This document shows, piece by piece, positions 53,708 through 62,172 of a DNA stretch of 64,000 nt. This stretch comes from JBHYGK01 sp051859045 (GTDB lineage: Bacteria > Pseudomonadota > Gammaproteobacteria > Xanthomonadales > Xanthomonadaceae). Under the pieces are notes generated by a model. The model was not told where the DNA came from and did no database searches. It worked only from the letters and a program-made list of their open reading frames with translations. Location of the stretch: the NCBI GenBank assembly GCA_051859045.1, contig JBHYGK010000034.1:62001-126000 (forward strand). Reading direction: 5' to 3'. The number at the start of each line of letters is the position of its first letter. Position 1 is the stretch's first letter. A program made the position numbers and the translations under genes.

Positions 53708-53980
53708 TCAGCCGCCGAAGCTCGGGCGCGGCAGGCCACCACCGGGCGGCATGCCGCCGCAGACGTTGTCGCGCCACATGCGGGCCTGCACGGCCTGGAA
53801 GTTCGCGTCGTCGCAGAGCGCGTCGCCGAGGACGGCGTTGCACGCATCGGCCTTGAACTCGCTCCAGGCGAGGTACATGTCGAAGTTGGTGCAGTCGTCG
53901 AAGGCCTGGGCCTTCTGTGCGGGAAACAGCGCGAGGGCCAGCGTGGCGGCGGCCGCGAGGGTCAGGGTGGTGGGGCGCAT
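53708..53980 (-). CDS. small secreted Cys-containing protein
   Basis: This 90-residue protein has a signal peptide (about 1-26, ending KAQA). The short mature domain has four Cys (DDCTNF, DACNAV, ALCDDA, NVCGGM) that could form two disulfides, and a Gly/Pro-rich end. GGAG about 9 bases upstream supports the ATG at 53980 over a longer in-frame start. Function is unknown. Confidence 0.7.
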   Translation of the reverse strand: MRPTTLTLAAAATLALALFPAQKAQAFDDCTNFDMYLAWSEFKADACNAVLGDALCDDANFQAVQARMWRDNVCGGMPPGGGLPRPSFGG

Positions 53981-54131
53981 CGGGATCTCCGGAGGGTGCA
54001 TGTTCGCGGCGCGCGGCCGCGTGCGGGCCTCGCCCGCGGCGCACATCCTGCCGATCCCGCGCCGCGGCTCAAGCCGACTCCGTCCCCACCCGATCATCCG
54101 GGGCCGAAGTCATGGCCGCCCCGGAACGGCC

Positions 54132-54980
54132 TCAGCCGCCCTGCGCATCGAGCAGCGCCCGAGTGCGAGCGCGGATCTGCTCCAGTTCGTCGGGCGTGTA
54201 CGGCTCGAGGCCGAGCGAAGCGCGTCGGCGAACGACCCGCTCCAGCGCGTCCTCCAGCCGATCGCCGCTCCGAGGGATCTGGGAGGCCAGCGCATAGGCC
54301 TCTGACGCCACACGGTCGGTGTCGAGCAGCGGCCCGACTTTTCCAGGATTCATCTGCTCGGCGAGCCAGCCCATCGCACCCGGGTCGCCGCCGGCGGCCT
54401 CGGCCTCCATCCAGCCTTGGGCGATGCCGGCCTTCGCGATCAGCCACGGCGTCACTTCGCTGCGCCAGCGACGGTCGCGCGCCAGCTCGCCCAGCCCATG
54501 CGCGAACGCGAAACGCGCCTCGCGACGCCCGGCGGCCCCCGCGGCCTCCAGCCCCTGCAGGTCGGCCATCACGGCCTCCACATCAGCGACGTCGCAGGCG
54601 TCATAGCGCGCGATGTCGCTCTCGAACGCTGCGGCGCGCTCCACGTCCCCGCGTGCGGCCGCTTCGGCGGCCTCCTGCACCCAGCGCGAACGCCGGACGA
54701 AGCCGCGCATCCGCAGGCATTCGAGGTGCGGCCGCCAAGCGGCCAGAGCAGCCTCGAGCTCGGCATCATCGACGCCGATGCCGGCGCGGGCGGCTGCGGG
54801 CGCGGGGATAGGCAGCGCGGGCTCTTCTGGCCGCCAGCCGGGACGCATGGGCGACACGCCGGCATCCGCCGCGACCACCACCCGATCGCCGGCGTCGTGC
54901 GCGCGCCAGAGCCACGTGCCCAGCGCCGCGAGGCCTAGGACCACCCATGCGAGGAGCGGAACGCGGTGCCGGGCGTTCAT
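54132..54980 (-). CDS. membrane-anchored helical protein, unknown
   Basis: This 282-residue protein has one N-terminal TM helix (about 8-25) and a periplasmic helical domain with FVRRSRWVQEAAEAAARGDV and KAGIAQGWMEAEAAGGDPGA. That pattern looks like Sel1/TPR-like repeats. It ends with LEPYTPDELEQIRARTRALL. Its ATG overlaps the stop of the gene at 54977-55768 (ATGA). It has the same layout as that neighbour: one TM helix and a helical repeat domain. Function is unknown. Confidence 0.66.
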   Translation of the reverse strand: MNARHRVPLLAWVVLGLAALGTWLWRAHDAGDRVVVAADAGVSPMRPGWRPEEPALPIPAPAAARAGIGVDDAELEAALAAWRPHLECLRMRGFVRRSRWVQEAAEAAARGDVERAAAFESDIARYDACDVADVEAVMADLQGLEAAGAAGRREARFAFAHGLGELARDRRWRSEVTPWLIAKAGIAQGWMEAEAAGGDPGAMGWLAEQMNPGKVGPLLDTDRVASEAYALASQIPRSGDRLEDALERVVRRRASLGLEPYTPDELEQIRARTRALLDAQGG

Positions 54981-55768
54981 GGGCAGCCCCTCGTCGCAAG
55001 CGACGGGTGCGACCTCCGCCCGCCACCCTCGCTCCACAGGCACCAGAAGTCCCGGGCCTGCGCCTCGTCGCGCCTCATGCCGATCCCGTGTTCGAGGTAG
55101 AGCGCGGGCCAGAAGGCGTCTGAGGCGGTGCCCGCGTCTGCGAGGACTCCCAACGCCACGCGAGCGTCGCGATTCGCGCGATCCAACTCGCGCAGCTGTC
55201 GCACCGGCATGCATCCCCCGTCGATATGCGCGCTGAGGTGGCAGACCAGGTAAGCGCGCGCGGCGTCGGTGTCACCGGCCGCCATGTCATCACGCAACCG
55301 CTGCAACGCCTGCGCGAGGTCCTCGCGCGACGACGCGACCGCGCCCTCGCAGTCCTGCGTCGCCAGCGTCGTCACCGCGACCAGCCACTCGGCGTCGCGC
55401 ACCGGGACGCCCTGGGCACGCGCGAGCCCCTCCACCCCGCCCGCCAGCGCGAGCTGGAGGGGGCCGATCGGGCCCTGCTCGCAGAGCGAGGCCGCGCCTT
55501 GGACCACCGCCCGATCGCGCAGCCTCGCCTCGGCCCCCCGGGGCGCCGGGAGGTGCCCCATGCCCTGCGCGGACGCGGGCACACCGTGGAGGGCATCGCC
55601 TTCGGCTTGCCGTTCTTCGGATCTTGCGGCGGGTGCACCTGCGGCCGGGTCTGCCCCGCCCCCCGGCGTCGGGGCCTCACGCCTACCGAGCACCCACCAT
55701 GCGCCTGCGACCGCCAACGCCACTGCCGCCCATGCGAGAAGGCGCGCTTTCGATCCGGTGGCCTGCAC
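54977..55768 (-). CDS. membrane-anchored helical protein with Sel1-like end
   Basis: This 263-residue protein has a TM helix (about 10-26), a Pro/Gly/Ala-rich linker and a helical domain. The C-terminal WPALYLEHGIGMRRDEAQAR with FWCLWSEGGG matches the Sel1-repeat pattern. Several Cys (LCEQG, DCEG, VCHL, GGCMP) suggest an oxidising, periplasmic location. It is coupled to the following gene. A relation to toxin-immunity or stress proteins cannot be shown. Confidence 0.66.
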   Translation of the reverse strand: MQATGSKARLLAWAAVALAVAGAWWVLGRREAPTPGGGADPAAGAPAARSEERQAEGDALHGVPASAQGMGHLPAPRGAEARLRDRAVVQGAASLCEQGPIGPLQLALAGGVEGLARAQGVPVRDAEWLVAVTTLATQDCEGAVASSREDLAQALQRLRDDMAAGDTDAARAYLVCHLSAHIDGGCMPVRQLRELDRANRDARVALGVLADAGTASDAFWPALYLEHGIGMRRDEAQARDFWCLWSEGGGRRSHPSLATRGCP

Positions 55769-55826
55769 TCCCTGCTCCCGATGCCGCAGCGTCCGGCTGC
55801 CAGGTCGATCTTAGCCTTGCCGCGAA

Positions 55827-56516
55827 TCAGGCCGCCATCGCCAGCCACGGCGCCAGCCGCTCGGGCTGCAGGTGGCCGGTGCGCACCAGGATCGTGGTGC
55901 CGGGCTCGCTCCAGGGCTGGTGCACCGAGCCGTGCGGGCTGCGGATCCAGCTGCCGGCCGGGTAGTCGCCGTGCTCGTCCTGGAACACGCCCTCGAGCAC
56001 CAGGATCTCCTCGCCGCCCCAGTGCCCATGGCGCTGGAAGCGCGTGCCCGGGGCCCAGCGCACCAGCGCGATGTGCTCTGTGCCGTGCGCGTGCAGCGGC
56101 ATCACCGACAGGCCCGGGACGAGGCCCGGGCGCCACGCGGCCGCGCGCGTGTCGACGACCACACGCGCGTGGTCGTCGGGCTCGGCCTGGTGCAGCTTCA
56201 CGAACAGCGTGCAGCCCGCCTCGCTGCGCGGTGAGTGCGACGAGCCCACGGGATTGCGCACCCAGGTGCCGGCGGGATAGGTGCCGTGCTCGTCGGCGAA
56301 CGTGCCGTCGAGCACCAGGAACTCCTCGCCGCCGGGATGGCCATGCGCATCGAACGCCGCGCCCGCGGCGTAGCGCACGAAGGAGGTGGCGCGGGCCACT
56401 TCGCCGCCGATGCGCTCGAGCAGCACGCGCTCCACGCCCGCGCGCGGCGAGGCCACCCAGGGCGCGTCGCCCGGGCGGACCACCACGCGGGCGTCGAAAT
56501 CGGCGTGCAGGCGCAT
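55827..56516 (-). CDS. bicupin (ChrR-type cupin) protein
   Basis: This 229-residue protein has two cupin domains of similar sequence. The first (about 40-110) has FDAHGHPGGEEFLVLDGTFA and GTYPAGTWVRNPVGSSH. The second (about 140-210) has FQRHGHWGGEEILVLEGVFQ and GDYPAGSWIRSPHGSVH. Each gives the His/Glu/His set for one metal and matches the ChrR cupin-like family. These domains may sense singlet oxygen in anti-sigma factors, but no sigma factor gene is adjacent. The two halves look like an internal duplication. Confidence 0.88.
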   Translation of the reverse strand: MRLHADFDARVVVRPGDAPWVASPRAGVERVLLERIGGEVARATSFVRYAAGAAFDAHGHPGGEEFLVLDGTFADEHGTYPAGTWVRNPVGSSHSPRSEAGCTLFVKLHQAEPDDHARVVVDTRAAAWRPGLVPGLSVMPLHAHGTEHIALVRWAPGTRFQRHGHWGGEEILVLEGVFQDEHGDYPAGSWIRSPHGSVHQPWSEPGTTILVRTGHLQPERLAPWLAMAA

Positions 56517-56576
56517 GCGGGGCTCCTCGTGGCGTGTCGGCGTTGCGGCGTGGCCGGCGTGGCGCGCGGCCCGGGC

Positions 56577-57551
56577 TCAGCCCAGGTGCGCGACGCCCTC
56601 GAGGCCGGCCGCGTAGCCGCCCGGCACGCCCTTGGTGGCCACCGCCACCGCGTCGTGCGGGTGCAGCGACTCGTAGTGGCTGGCGCGCACCCAGAAGTCG
56701 GCCACGCGCTCGTCGGCGTCCAGCGCGGCCTGCATGCGCCGCGCGGCGTCCTCGCAGAACATCAGGTTGGCGCCGTTGAGCAGCGCGAACGCCTGCTCGT
56801 CGGCGCGCTTCACCGCGGTCTGCACCGGGGTCTTGAGCGCGCCCTCGATGGCGTCGATCAGCCCCACGATGGGGAAGTCGGCGAAGCTCGGCGCCAGGCG
56901 CACGCGCACGTCGGCGTGGCTGCGCTGGGAGTGCGGGGTGGCGACGATGCCCTGCTCGGAGCCCAGCCAGGCCAGCACGGCGTCGCGCTCCAGCGCCGCG
57001 CCCTCGGCGAAGTCGCGCTGGAACTGCTCCTGGATCAGCTGGCGCGCGAGCGCGGCCGAGCACGGGCAGGTGCTGGAGTACTTGGCGGTGAAGCCCAGCT
57101 CGAGGGTGAACTGGCCGCGGTCCATCACGCCGGTGACCACCACCGGGTAGGCCTTCCAGCCGGAGTTGTCGCTGATGAGGGCCGGGCGGCGGACCATGTA
57201 GTCGAAGCGCAGCTGCAGCATGGCGCGGTCGGAGAGCTCGGCGTGGCTGTCGAGGAACTCCTTGAGCAGGCGGCGCACGACGGCCGGGCTGATGGCCTCG
57301 GCCGAGAGCACGCGGTCGACGTGCAGGTACAGCCGCGACATGTGGATGCCGCGGACCTCGGGGCGGGTGAGGTTCACGAAGGCGTTGACGCGGGCCACGC
57401 TGGTGACCACGCGGCCATCGGCCTGGTGCAGGGACACCGGGGCCTCGATCTCGCCCATGCCGACCCAGTCGAGGACGCCGGCGACGCCGGGGCGGGCCTC
57501 GCAGGCGATGTCGGGCATCACGCGGGCGGTGTTGTCGGGGGTGTGGGCCAC
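56577..57551 (-). CDS. folE2: GTP cyclohydrolase FolE2 (type IB)
   Basis: This 324-residue enzyme matches the GCYH-IB family: VGMGEIEAPVSLHQADGRVV, DYMVRRPALISDNSGWKAYP, YSSTCPCSAALARQLIQEQF with the catalytic Cys, and HADVRVRLAP. It opens GTP to dihydroneopterin triphosphate for folate and tolerates low zinc. The start is GTG at 57551, giving MAHTPDNTARVMPD. Whether a zinc-dependent FolE exists elsewhere is not visible. Confidence 0.93.
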   Translation of the reverse strand: MAHTPDNTARVMPDIACEARPGVAGVLDWVGMGEIEAPVSLHQADGRVVTSVARVNAFVNLTRPEVRGIHMSRLYLHVDRVLSAEAISPAVVRRLLKEFLDSHAELSDRAMLQLRFDYMVRRPALISDNSGWKAYPVVVTGVMDRGQFTLELGFTAKYSSTCPCSAALARQLIQEQFQRDFAEGAALERDAVLAWLGSEQGIVATPHSQRSHADVRVRLAPSFADFPIVGLIDAIEGALKTPVQTAVKRADEQAFALLNGANLMFCEDAARRMQAALDADERVADFWVRASHYESLHPHDAVAVATKGVPGGYAAGLEGVAHLG

Positions 57552-57699
57552 GGGGGACTCCGAAGAAGGACGGACGCAGGGTCGGGGATGCACCCTAGGG
57601 TGGGGGCCGTGACCGGACGATCAAGCATTCTAAGCGCCCGGTGCGGGACGCCGGCGCGCAACGCATCGTTGTGGCGCGGCCGTGGCCGCGCCGCGGGCG

Positions 57700-58539
57700 C
57701 TAGGTGCGGCCGCCGCGCGCGGCGCGCCAGGCCCGCCACACCGCGCCCGGGCCGCGCGGCTCGAAGGCGCCGCGGCCCGCGGCCAGGGCCTCCAGGCGCT
57801 GGCGGTCGAAGCTGGCGCGCACGCGGCGGAAGCCGGTGGCGCCGGGCAGCCGGCGCGGCAGGCGCGCGGCCAGCGCCGCGGCCCAGTCACGCAGCGCGGG
57901 CGCGCCCGCCGGCTCGAGCAGCTGGGCGCGGGTGAGCCCGTGGCGGGCGAGCACGGCCAGCGGCACGCGCCCGGCGTCGCCGGAGGCGAGGCCCACGCGC
58001 AGTCGCTCGAGCAGCAGGTGCACGCCCAGCGCCTCGCGCGCCTCGGCGTCGCCGGCAGGCGCCTCGCGGCCGAACACCAGGTCCTCCACGCGCAGCAGGG
58101 CCTCGGCGAACGGCGCGAGCTGGGCCAGCGCGGCGTCCTCGGAGCCGGGCCGCGCGTCGTCCTCGCCGCCCAGCGGCAGGGCGCGGGCCAGGCCGCGCCA
58201 GTCCGCGCGCACGTCCTGCAGCGCGTGGCTCACCGGATGGCGGGGGCGGCCGGCGTCGATCGCCAGCAGCTCCTCGGCCCACCAGCCGCCCTTCACCGCC
58301 TGCACGCGCGGCTCCGAGAGCTCGAAGCCCACCTCGCGCAGCTCGTGCAGCAGCACGCCCCAGGCGCGGAAGCGCGGGCGCAGCACCGGCGCGCAGAAGA
58401 GTTCGCCCAGCGCCATCTCCGGCTCGCGGGCGCGCCACTTGGCCAGGAACTCGGCCATCGCCTGGGCGTCGGGCGCGCCGGGGCGCGCGGCGGGGGCCGC
58501 GCCGGGGGTCCAGCCGGCCGGGGGCTTCATCTCAGGCAT
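57700..58539 (-). CDS. squalene/phytoene synthase-like protein lacking Asp motifs
   Basis: This 279-residue all-helical protein resembles the SQS/PSY fold: LFCAPVLRPRFRAWGVLLHE, then VQAVKGGWWAEELLAIDAGR with HPVSHAL. The two Asp-rich diphosphate-binding motifs (DxxxD) of true synthases are not visible: the first region reads HELREVG and the second lacks the usual set. It is therefore likely a non-catalytic relative such as the NDUFAF6-type group. It overlaps gph by 8 bases (58532-58539), so the two are in one unit with ubiG. Confidence 0.7.
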   Translation of the reverse strand: MPEMKPPAGWTPGAAPAARPGAPDAQAMAEFLAKWRAREPEMALGELFCAPVLRPRFRAWGVLLHELREVGFELSEPRVQAVKGGWWAEELLAIDAGRPRHPVSHALQDVRADWRGLARALPLGGEDDARPGSEDAALAQLAPFAEALLRVEDLVFGREAPAGDAEAREALGVHLLLERLRVGLASGDAGRVPLAVLARHGLTRAQLLEPAGAPALRDWAAALAARLPRRLPGATGFRRVRASFDRQRLEALAAGRGAFEPRGPGAVWRAWRAARGGRT

Positions 58540-59275
58540 CGGACGCCTCCGCGGGCGCGAAGGCCGCCAGCGCGCCCGGCGCGGCGAGGTCGACCGGGCG
58601 CGCGGCGAGCGCGTCGGCGCCCCAGGCCGCGGGGTCGTCGCCGTCGTCGCGGTAGCCCCACAGCGCGGCCACCGCGCGCATGCCGGCCGCGCGCGCGGCC
58701 TCGACGTCGCGCAGGTCGTCGCCCACGTAGACCGCCCGGGCGGCGTCCACGCCGCAGGCGGCGCAGGCGTGCAGCAGCGGCGCGGGATCGGGCTTCTTCA
58801 CCGGCAGCGTGTCGCCGCCGACCAGCACCGCGCAGCGCGCGGTCCAGCCCAGCCGGACCACCAGCGGCTCGGCCAGCGCGAAGGGCTTGTTGGTGACGAT
58901 GCCCCAGCGCGCGCCGGCGGCCTCGATGCCGGCCAGCACCGCCTCGACGCCGTCGAAGGGCCGGCTGTGCGCGGCGAGGCCGGCGGCGTAATGGGCCAGG
59001 AAGCCGGGCACGCGGGCCTCGCGGGCCGCCGCGTCGTCGCCGGGGAAGGCCACGGCCAGCATCGCGCGGGCGCCCTTCGACACCACCGCGCGGAACGGCG
59101 CGAACGCCGGCGCGGCGACGCCGGCCTCGGCGCAGGTCGCGCGCATGGCCTCGAACAGGTCGGCGGCGGAGTCGACGAGGGTGCCGTCGAGGTCGAACAG
59201 CACCAGCGCGGCGACCGGCGCGCGGCCGGGCGCGGCCGCGGGCGCGGCGGGGGACGGCGAGGCGGCCGCGCTCAT
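58532..59275 (-). CDS. gph: phosphoglycolate phosphatase (HAD family)
   Basis: This 247-residue HAD hydrolase has the nucleophile Asp in LVLFDLDGTLVDSAADLFE, the motif-II Thr in WGIVTNKPFALAE, and motif III/IV VKKPDPAP with VYVGDDLRDVEAARAAG. A small helical cap lies between. It clears 2-phosphoglycolate or related phosphates. It is in the xanthomonad ubiG-gph order, where it may instead be a ubiquinone-linked phosphatase, but phosphoglycolate is the family's usual substrate. Its ATG overlaps the ubiG stop. Confidence 0.88.
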   Translation of the reverse strand: MSAAASPSPAAPAAAPGRAPVAALVLFDLDGTLVDSAADLFEAMRATCAEAGVAAPAFAPFRAVVSKGARAMLAVAFPGDDAAAREARVPGFLAHYAAGLAAHSRPFDGVEAVLAGIEAAGARWGIVTNKPFALAEPLVVRLGWTARCAVLVGGDTLPVKKPDPAPLLHACAACGVDAARAVYVGDDLRDVEAARAAGMRAVAALWGYRDDGDDPAAWGADALAARPVDLAAPGALAAFAPAEASDA

Positions 59276-60009
59276 GCGGGCTTGCGCGCGCAGGCGAGGT
59301 AGTTCACGCCGGTGTCGGCCATCAGCCAGGCGCGGCGGCGCAGCGGGTCGTAGCCCAGCCCGCGGACGTCCTCCAGCACCAGGCCGGCGTCGCGCACCCA
59401 GGCCGCCAGCTCGGAGGGCCGGATGAACTGGCCGTAGCGGTGGGTGCCCTTGGGCAGCAGGCCCAGCACGTACTCCGCGCCAAGGATCGCGGTGGCGAAG
59501 GCCCGGGGCGTGCGGTTGAGGGTGGAGAGGAACAGCCGGCCGCCGGGCGCGAGGGCGCGCGCGCAGGCCGCGACCACGGCCGCGGGATCGGGCACGTGCT
59601 CGAGCATCTCCATGCAGGTGACGACGTCGAACGCGCCCGGGTGCTCGTCGGCCAGGGCCTCGACCGGCTGCAGGCGGTAGTCGACCTCCAGGCCCGGATG
59701 CTCGAGGCGGGCCTCGAGCAGGTGCAGCCGGGCCACGTCGATCAGCTCGGGGGCGAGGTCGAGCGCGGTGACGCGGGCGCCCTCGCGGGCCATCGCCTCG
59801 CTGAGCAGACCGGCGCCGCAGCCCACGTCGAGGGCGCGCCGGCCGGCCAGGGCACCGCGCTCGCGCACGTAGCCCAGCCGCACCGGGTTGAGCTCGTGCA
59901 GCGGACGCTGCGGGCCCTCGGGGTCCCACCAGCGGCTGGCGATGGCGCCGAACTTGGCGATCTCGGCGGGGTCGACGTTGGCGTGGGTCTGGGTCATCGG
60001 GTGGCTCAT
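59272..60009 (-). CDS. ubiG: ubiquinone biosynthesis O-methyltransferase
   Basis: This 245-residue class-I SAM methyltransferase has HANVDPAEIAKFGAIASRWW, the SAM motif ALDVGCGAGLLSEAMAREGA, VTCMEMLEHVPDP and the FLSTLNRTPRAFATAI loop, as in UbiG. It carries out two O-methylations in ubiquinone synthesis. Start 60009 overlaps the upstream hydrolase stop (ATGA); an in-frame ATG at 59997 would shorten it by four residues. Confidence 0.94.
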   Translation of the reverse strand: MSHPMTQTHANVDPAEIAKFGAIASRWWDPEGPQRPLHELNPVRLGYVRERGALAGRRALDVGCGAGLLSEAMAREGARVTALDLAPELIDVARLHLLEARLEHPGLEVDYRLQPVEALADEHPGAFDVVTCMEMLEHVPDPAAVVAACARALAPGGRLFLSTLNRTPRAFATAILGAEYVLGLLPKGTHRYGQFIRPSELAAWVRDAGLVLEDVRGLGYDPLRRRAWLMADTGVNYLACARKPA

Positions 60010-61364
60010 GCGGACGGGCGGACCTTCGCGATGCGTTCGCCCCAGTGGCGGGCCTTGGCGCCCAGGGCCTCGAGGTCGGTGTCGAGCAGCAGGCCCGCGG
60101 CCAGCTTGCGCTCGCCGCGGATCCACACGTCGCTCACCTGGTGGCGGCCGCTGGCGTACACCAGCTGCGAGACCGCGTGGTAGAGGGGCTGCTGCTCGAT
60201 CGCGTCCATCCGCACGAGGGCCAGGTCGGCCTCCTTGCCGGGCTCGATCGAGCCGATGCGCGCGTCCAGCCCGAGGGCCTTGGCGCCGCCGAGTGTGGCC
60301 ATGCGCAGGGTCGAGGCGGCGTCGAGGGCGGTGGCGTCCATCGCCACGGCCTTGGCCAGCAGGGCCGCGGTGCGCATCTCGCCGAGCATGTCGAGGTCGT
60401 TGTTGCTCGCCGCGCCGTCGGTGCCCAGCGCCACGTTCACGCCGGCGCGGCGCAGCTGCTCGACCGGGCAGAAGCCCGAGGCCAGCTTGAGGTTGCTTTC
60501 CGGGCAGTGCACGACGCTGGCGCCGCGCTCGGCCAGCAGCGCGATCTCGCCGGGCGTGAGCTGGGTCATGTGCACCGCGACCAGGTGGTCGTTGACCAGG
60601 CCCAGGCGGTCGAGGCGCGCGATCTGGCGCATGCCGTTGGCCTTCAGCGAGTCCTCCACCTCCTGCGCGGTCTCGTGCACGTGCACGTGCACCGGCAGGT
60701 CGAGCTGGTCGGACAGCATCCGGATGCGCTCGAAGGCCGCGTCGTTGACGGTGTAGGGCGCGTGGGGCGCGAAGGTCGTGCCGATGAGCGCGTCGCCGCG
60801 CCACTGGTCGTGGACCTCGAGCGCGCGGTCGAAGTACTCGTCCTGCGACTTCGCCCAGGGCGTGGGGAAGTCGATCACCGGCAGGCCGACCATGGCCCGG
60901 AAGCCGAGCCGCTTGTAGGTGGCGGCCTGGGCGTCGGGGAAGAAGTAGCTCTCCGAGCAGCAGGTGGTGCCGCCGCGCAGCATCTCGGCCACCGCCAGCT
61001 CCACGCCGTCGGCGACGAAGGCCGGGCCCATCACCGCCCCCTCGATCGGCCAGATGTGCTGCTGCAGCCAGGTCATCAGCGCGAGGTCGTCGGCGACGCC
61101 GCGCATCAGCGTCATCGGGTTGTGGGTGTGGGCGTTGACCAGGCCGGGCAGCAGCACCGAGGCCGGGGCCTCGACGCGCTCGGCGGCGGCGTAGCGCGCG
61201 TCGGCCTCGGCCGAGGGCAGCACGGCGACGATGAGGCCTCCGCGCACCGCCACCGCGTGGTGCTCCAGCACCACGCCGTGCGGCTCCACCGGGACGACCC
61301 AGCGGGCGTGGATGAGCGTGTCGATCGGCGTGCGCGGCGCGGCGCTGGGCGGGGCGTGGGACAT
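60006..61364 (-). CDS. MTA/SAH-deaminase-type amidohydrolase (TRZ/ATZ family)
   Basis: This 452-residue amidohydrolase has LVNAHTHNPMTLMRG (metal His pair), FAPHAPYTV, VAVHMTQLTPGE with metal His, VVHCPESNLKLASG and NVALGTDGAASNNDLDML. The pattern is that of 5'-methylthioadenosine/S-adenosylhomocysteine deaminases of the TRZ/ATZ group. The product would be the SAH waste product of methyltransferases, which fits its overlap with the SAM-dependent ubiG. The precise substrate is inference. Confidence 0.87.
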   Translation of the reverse strand: MSHAPPSAAPRTPIDTLIHARWVVPVEPHGVVLEHHAVAVRGGLIVAVLPSAEADARYAAAERVEAPASVLLPGLVNAHTHNPMTLMRGVADDLALMTWLQQHIWPIEGAVMGPAFVADGVELAVAEMLRGGTTCCSESYFFPDAQAATYKRLGFRAMVGLPVIDFPTPWAKSQDEYFDRALEVHDQWRGDALIGTTFAPHAPYTVNDAAFERIRMLSDQLDLPVHVHVHETAQEVEDSLKANGMRQIARLDRLGLVNDHLVAVHMTQLTPGEIALLAERGASVVHCPESNLKLASGFCPVEQLRRAGVNVALGTDGAASNNDLDMLGEMRTAALLAKAVAMDATALDAASTLRMATLGGAKALGLDARIGSIEPGKEADLALVRMDAIEQQPLYHAVSQLVYASGRHQVSDVWIRGERKLAAGLLLDTDLEALGAKARHWGERIAKVRPSA

Positions 61365-61456
61365 CCGCAGGTCCTTCGGAGGCAGGGGCCCATGGTAGCC
61401 GGGCGCGGCGGGCGGCGGGGCGCGCGGCCGGCGCGGCCGCCCGGGCCCGGATGCGA

Positions 61457-61482
61457 CGACGCCCCGCCGGGGCGGGGCGTCG
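61457..61482. repeat. perfect 12-bp inverted repeat after efp
   Basis: CGACGCCCCGCC-GG-GGCGGGGCGTCG is a perfect palindromic stem 45 bases downstream of the efp stop. No T-tract follows on either strand, so it is not a classical intrinsic terminator. It could be a 3' stabilising hairpin or a weak terminator. It shares the GCCCCGCC core with the array after dksA. Confidence 0.6.
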
Positions 61483-61526
61483 CGGTGGGCCGGCGCGGGC
61501 GGCGGGCCGCGCGCGCCGGGCCGGGC

Positions 61527-62093
61527 TTACTTGACGCGGCTGACGTACTCGCCGGAGCGCGTGTCGACCTTGATGACCTCGTCCTGGCCCACGAACAGCG
61601 GCACGCGCACCACGGCGCCGGTCTCGAGCTTGGCCGGCTTGCCGCCGCCGCCCGAGGTGTCGCCGCGCACGCCCGGATCGGTCTCGGTGATCTTGAGCTC
61701 GACGAAGTTCGGCGGGGTCACGAAGATCGGCGCGCCGTTCCACAGGGTGACCACGCAGGCCTCCTCGCCCTTGAGCCACTGCCAGGCCTCGCCGACGGCG
61801 TTCTTGTCGCCCTGCACCTGCTCGAAGGACTCCTGGTTCATGAAGTGCCAGAACTCGCCGTCGGCGTAGAGGAACTGCATGTCGGTGTCCATGACGTCGG
61901 CCGCCTCGACCGAGTCGGTGGACTTCATGGTCTGCTCCTGCACGCGGCCGCTCTTGATGAAGCGGAACTTCACGCGGGTGAAGGCCTGGCCCTTGCCGGG
62001 CTTCACGTACTCGGTGTCGATGATGACGCACGGCTCGTTGTTGACCAGGATCTTCATCCCGTTCTTGACGTCGTTCATGCCGTAGCTGGCCAT
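61527..62093 (-). CDS. efp: elongation factor P
   Basis: This 188-residue three-domain factor starts MASYGMNDVKNGMKILVNNE. Its conserved loop TEYVKPGKGQAFTRVKFRF carries the lysine that is beta-lysylated. It rescues ribosomes stalled at polyproline. The ATG at 62093 follows AGGAG by 6 bases. It is divergent from epmB, whose product modifies it. It runs without truncation and the modification lysine is present. Confidence 0.97.
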   Translation of the reverse strand: MASYGMNDVKNGMKILVNNEPCVIIDTEYVKPGKGQAFTRVKFRFIKSGRVQEQTMKSTDSVEAADVMDTDMQFLYADGEFWHFMNQESFEQVQGDKNAVGEAWQWLKGEEACVVTLWNGAPIFVTPPNFVELKITETDPGVRGDTSGGGGKPAKLETGAVVRVPLFVGQDEVIKVDTRSGEYVSRVK

Positions 62094-62172
62094 GGGGGCT
62101 CCTGTGGGCCGCCCCGCGGGCGGCTAGACTATGGGTCGAGAGACCCGGCGAGCGCCGGGCCGTGAGCCCGAC

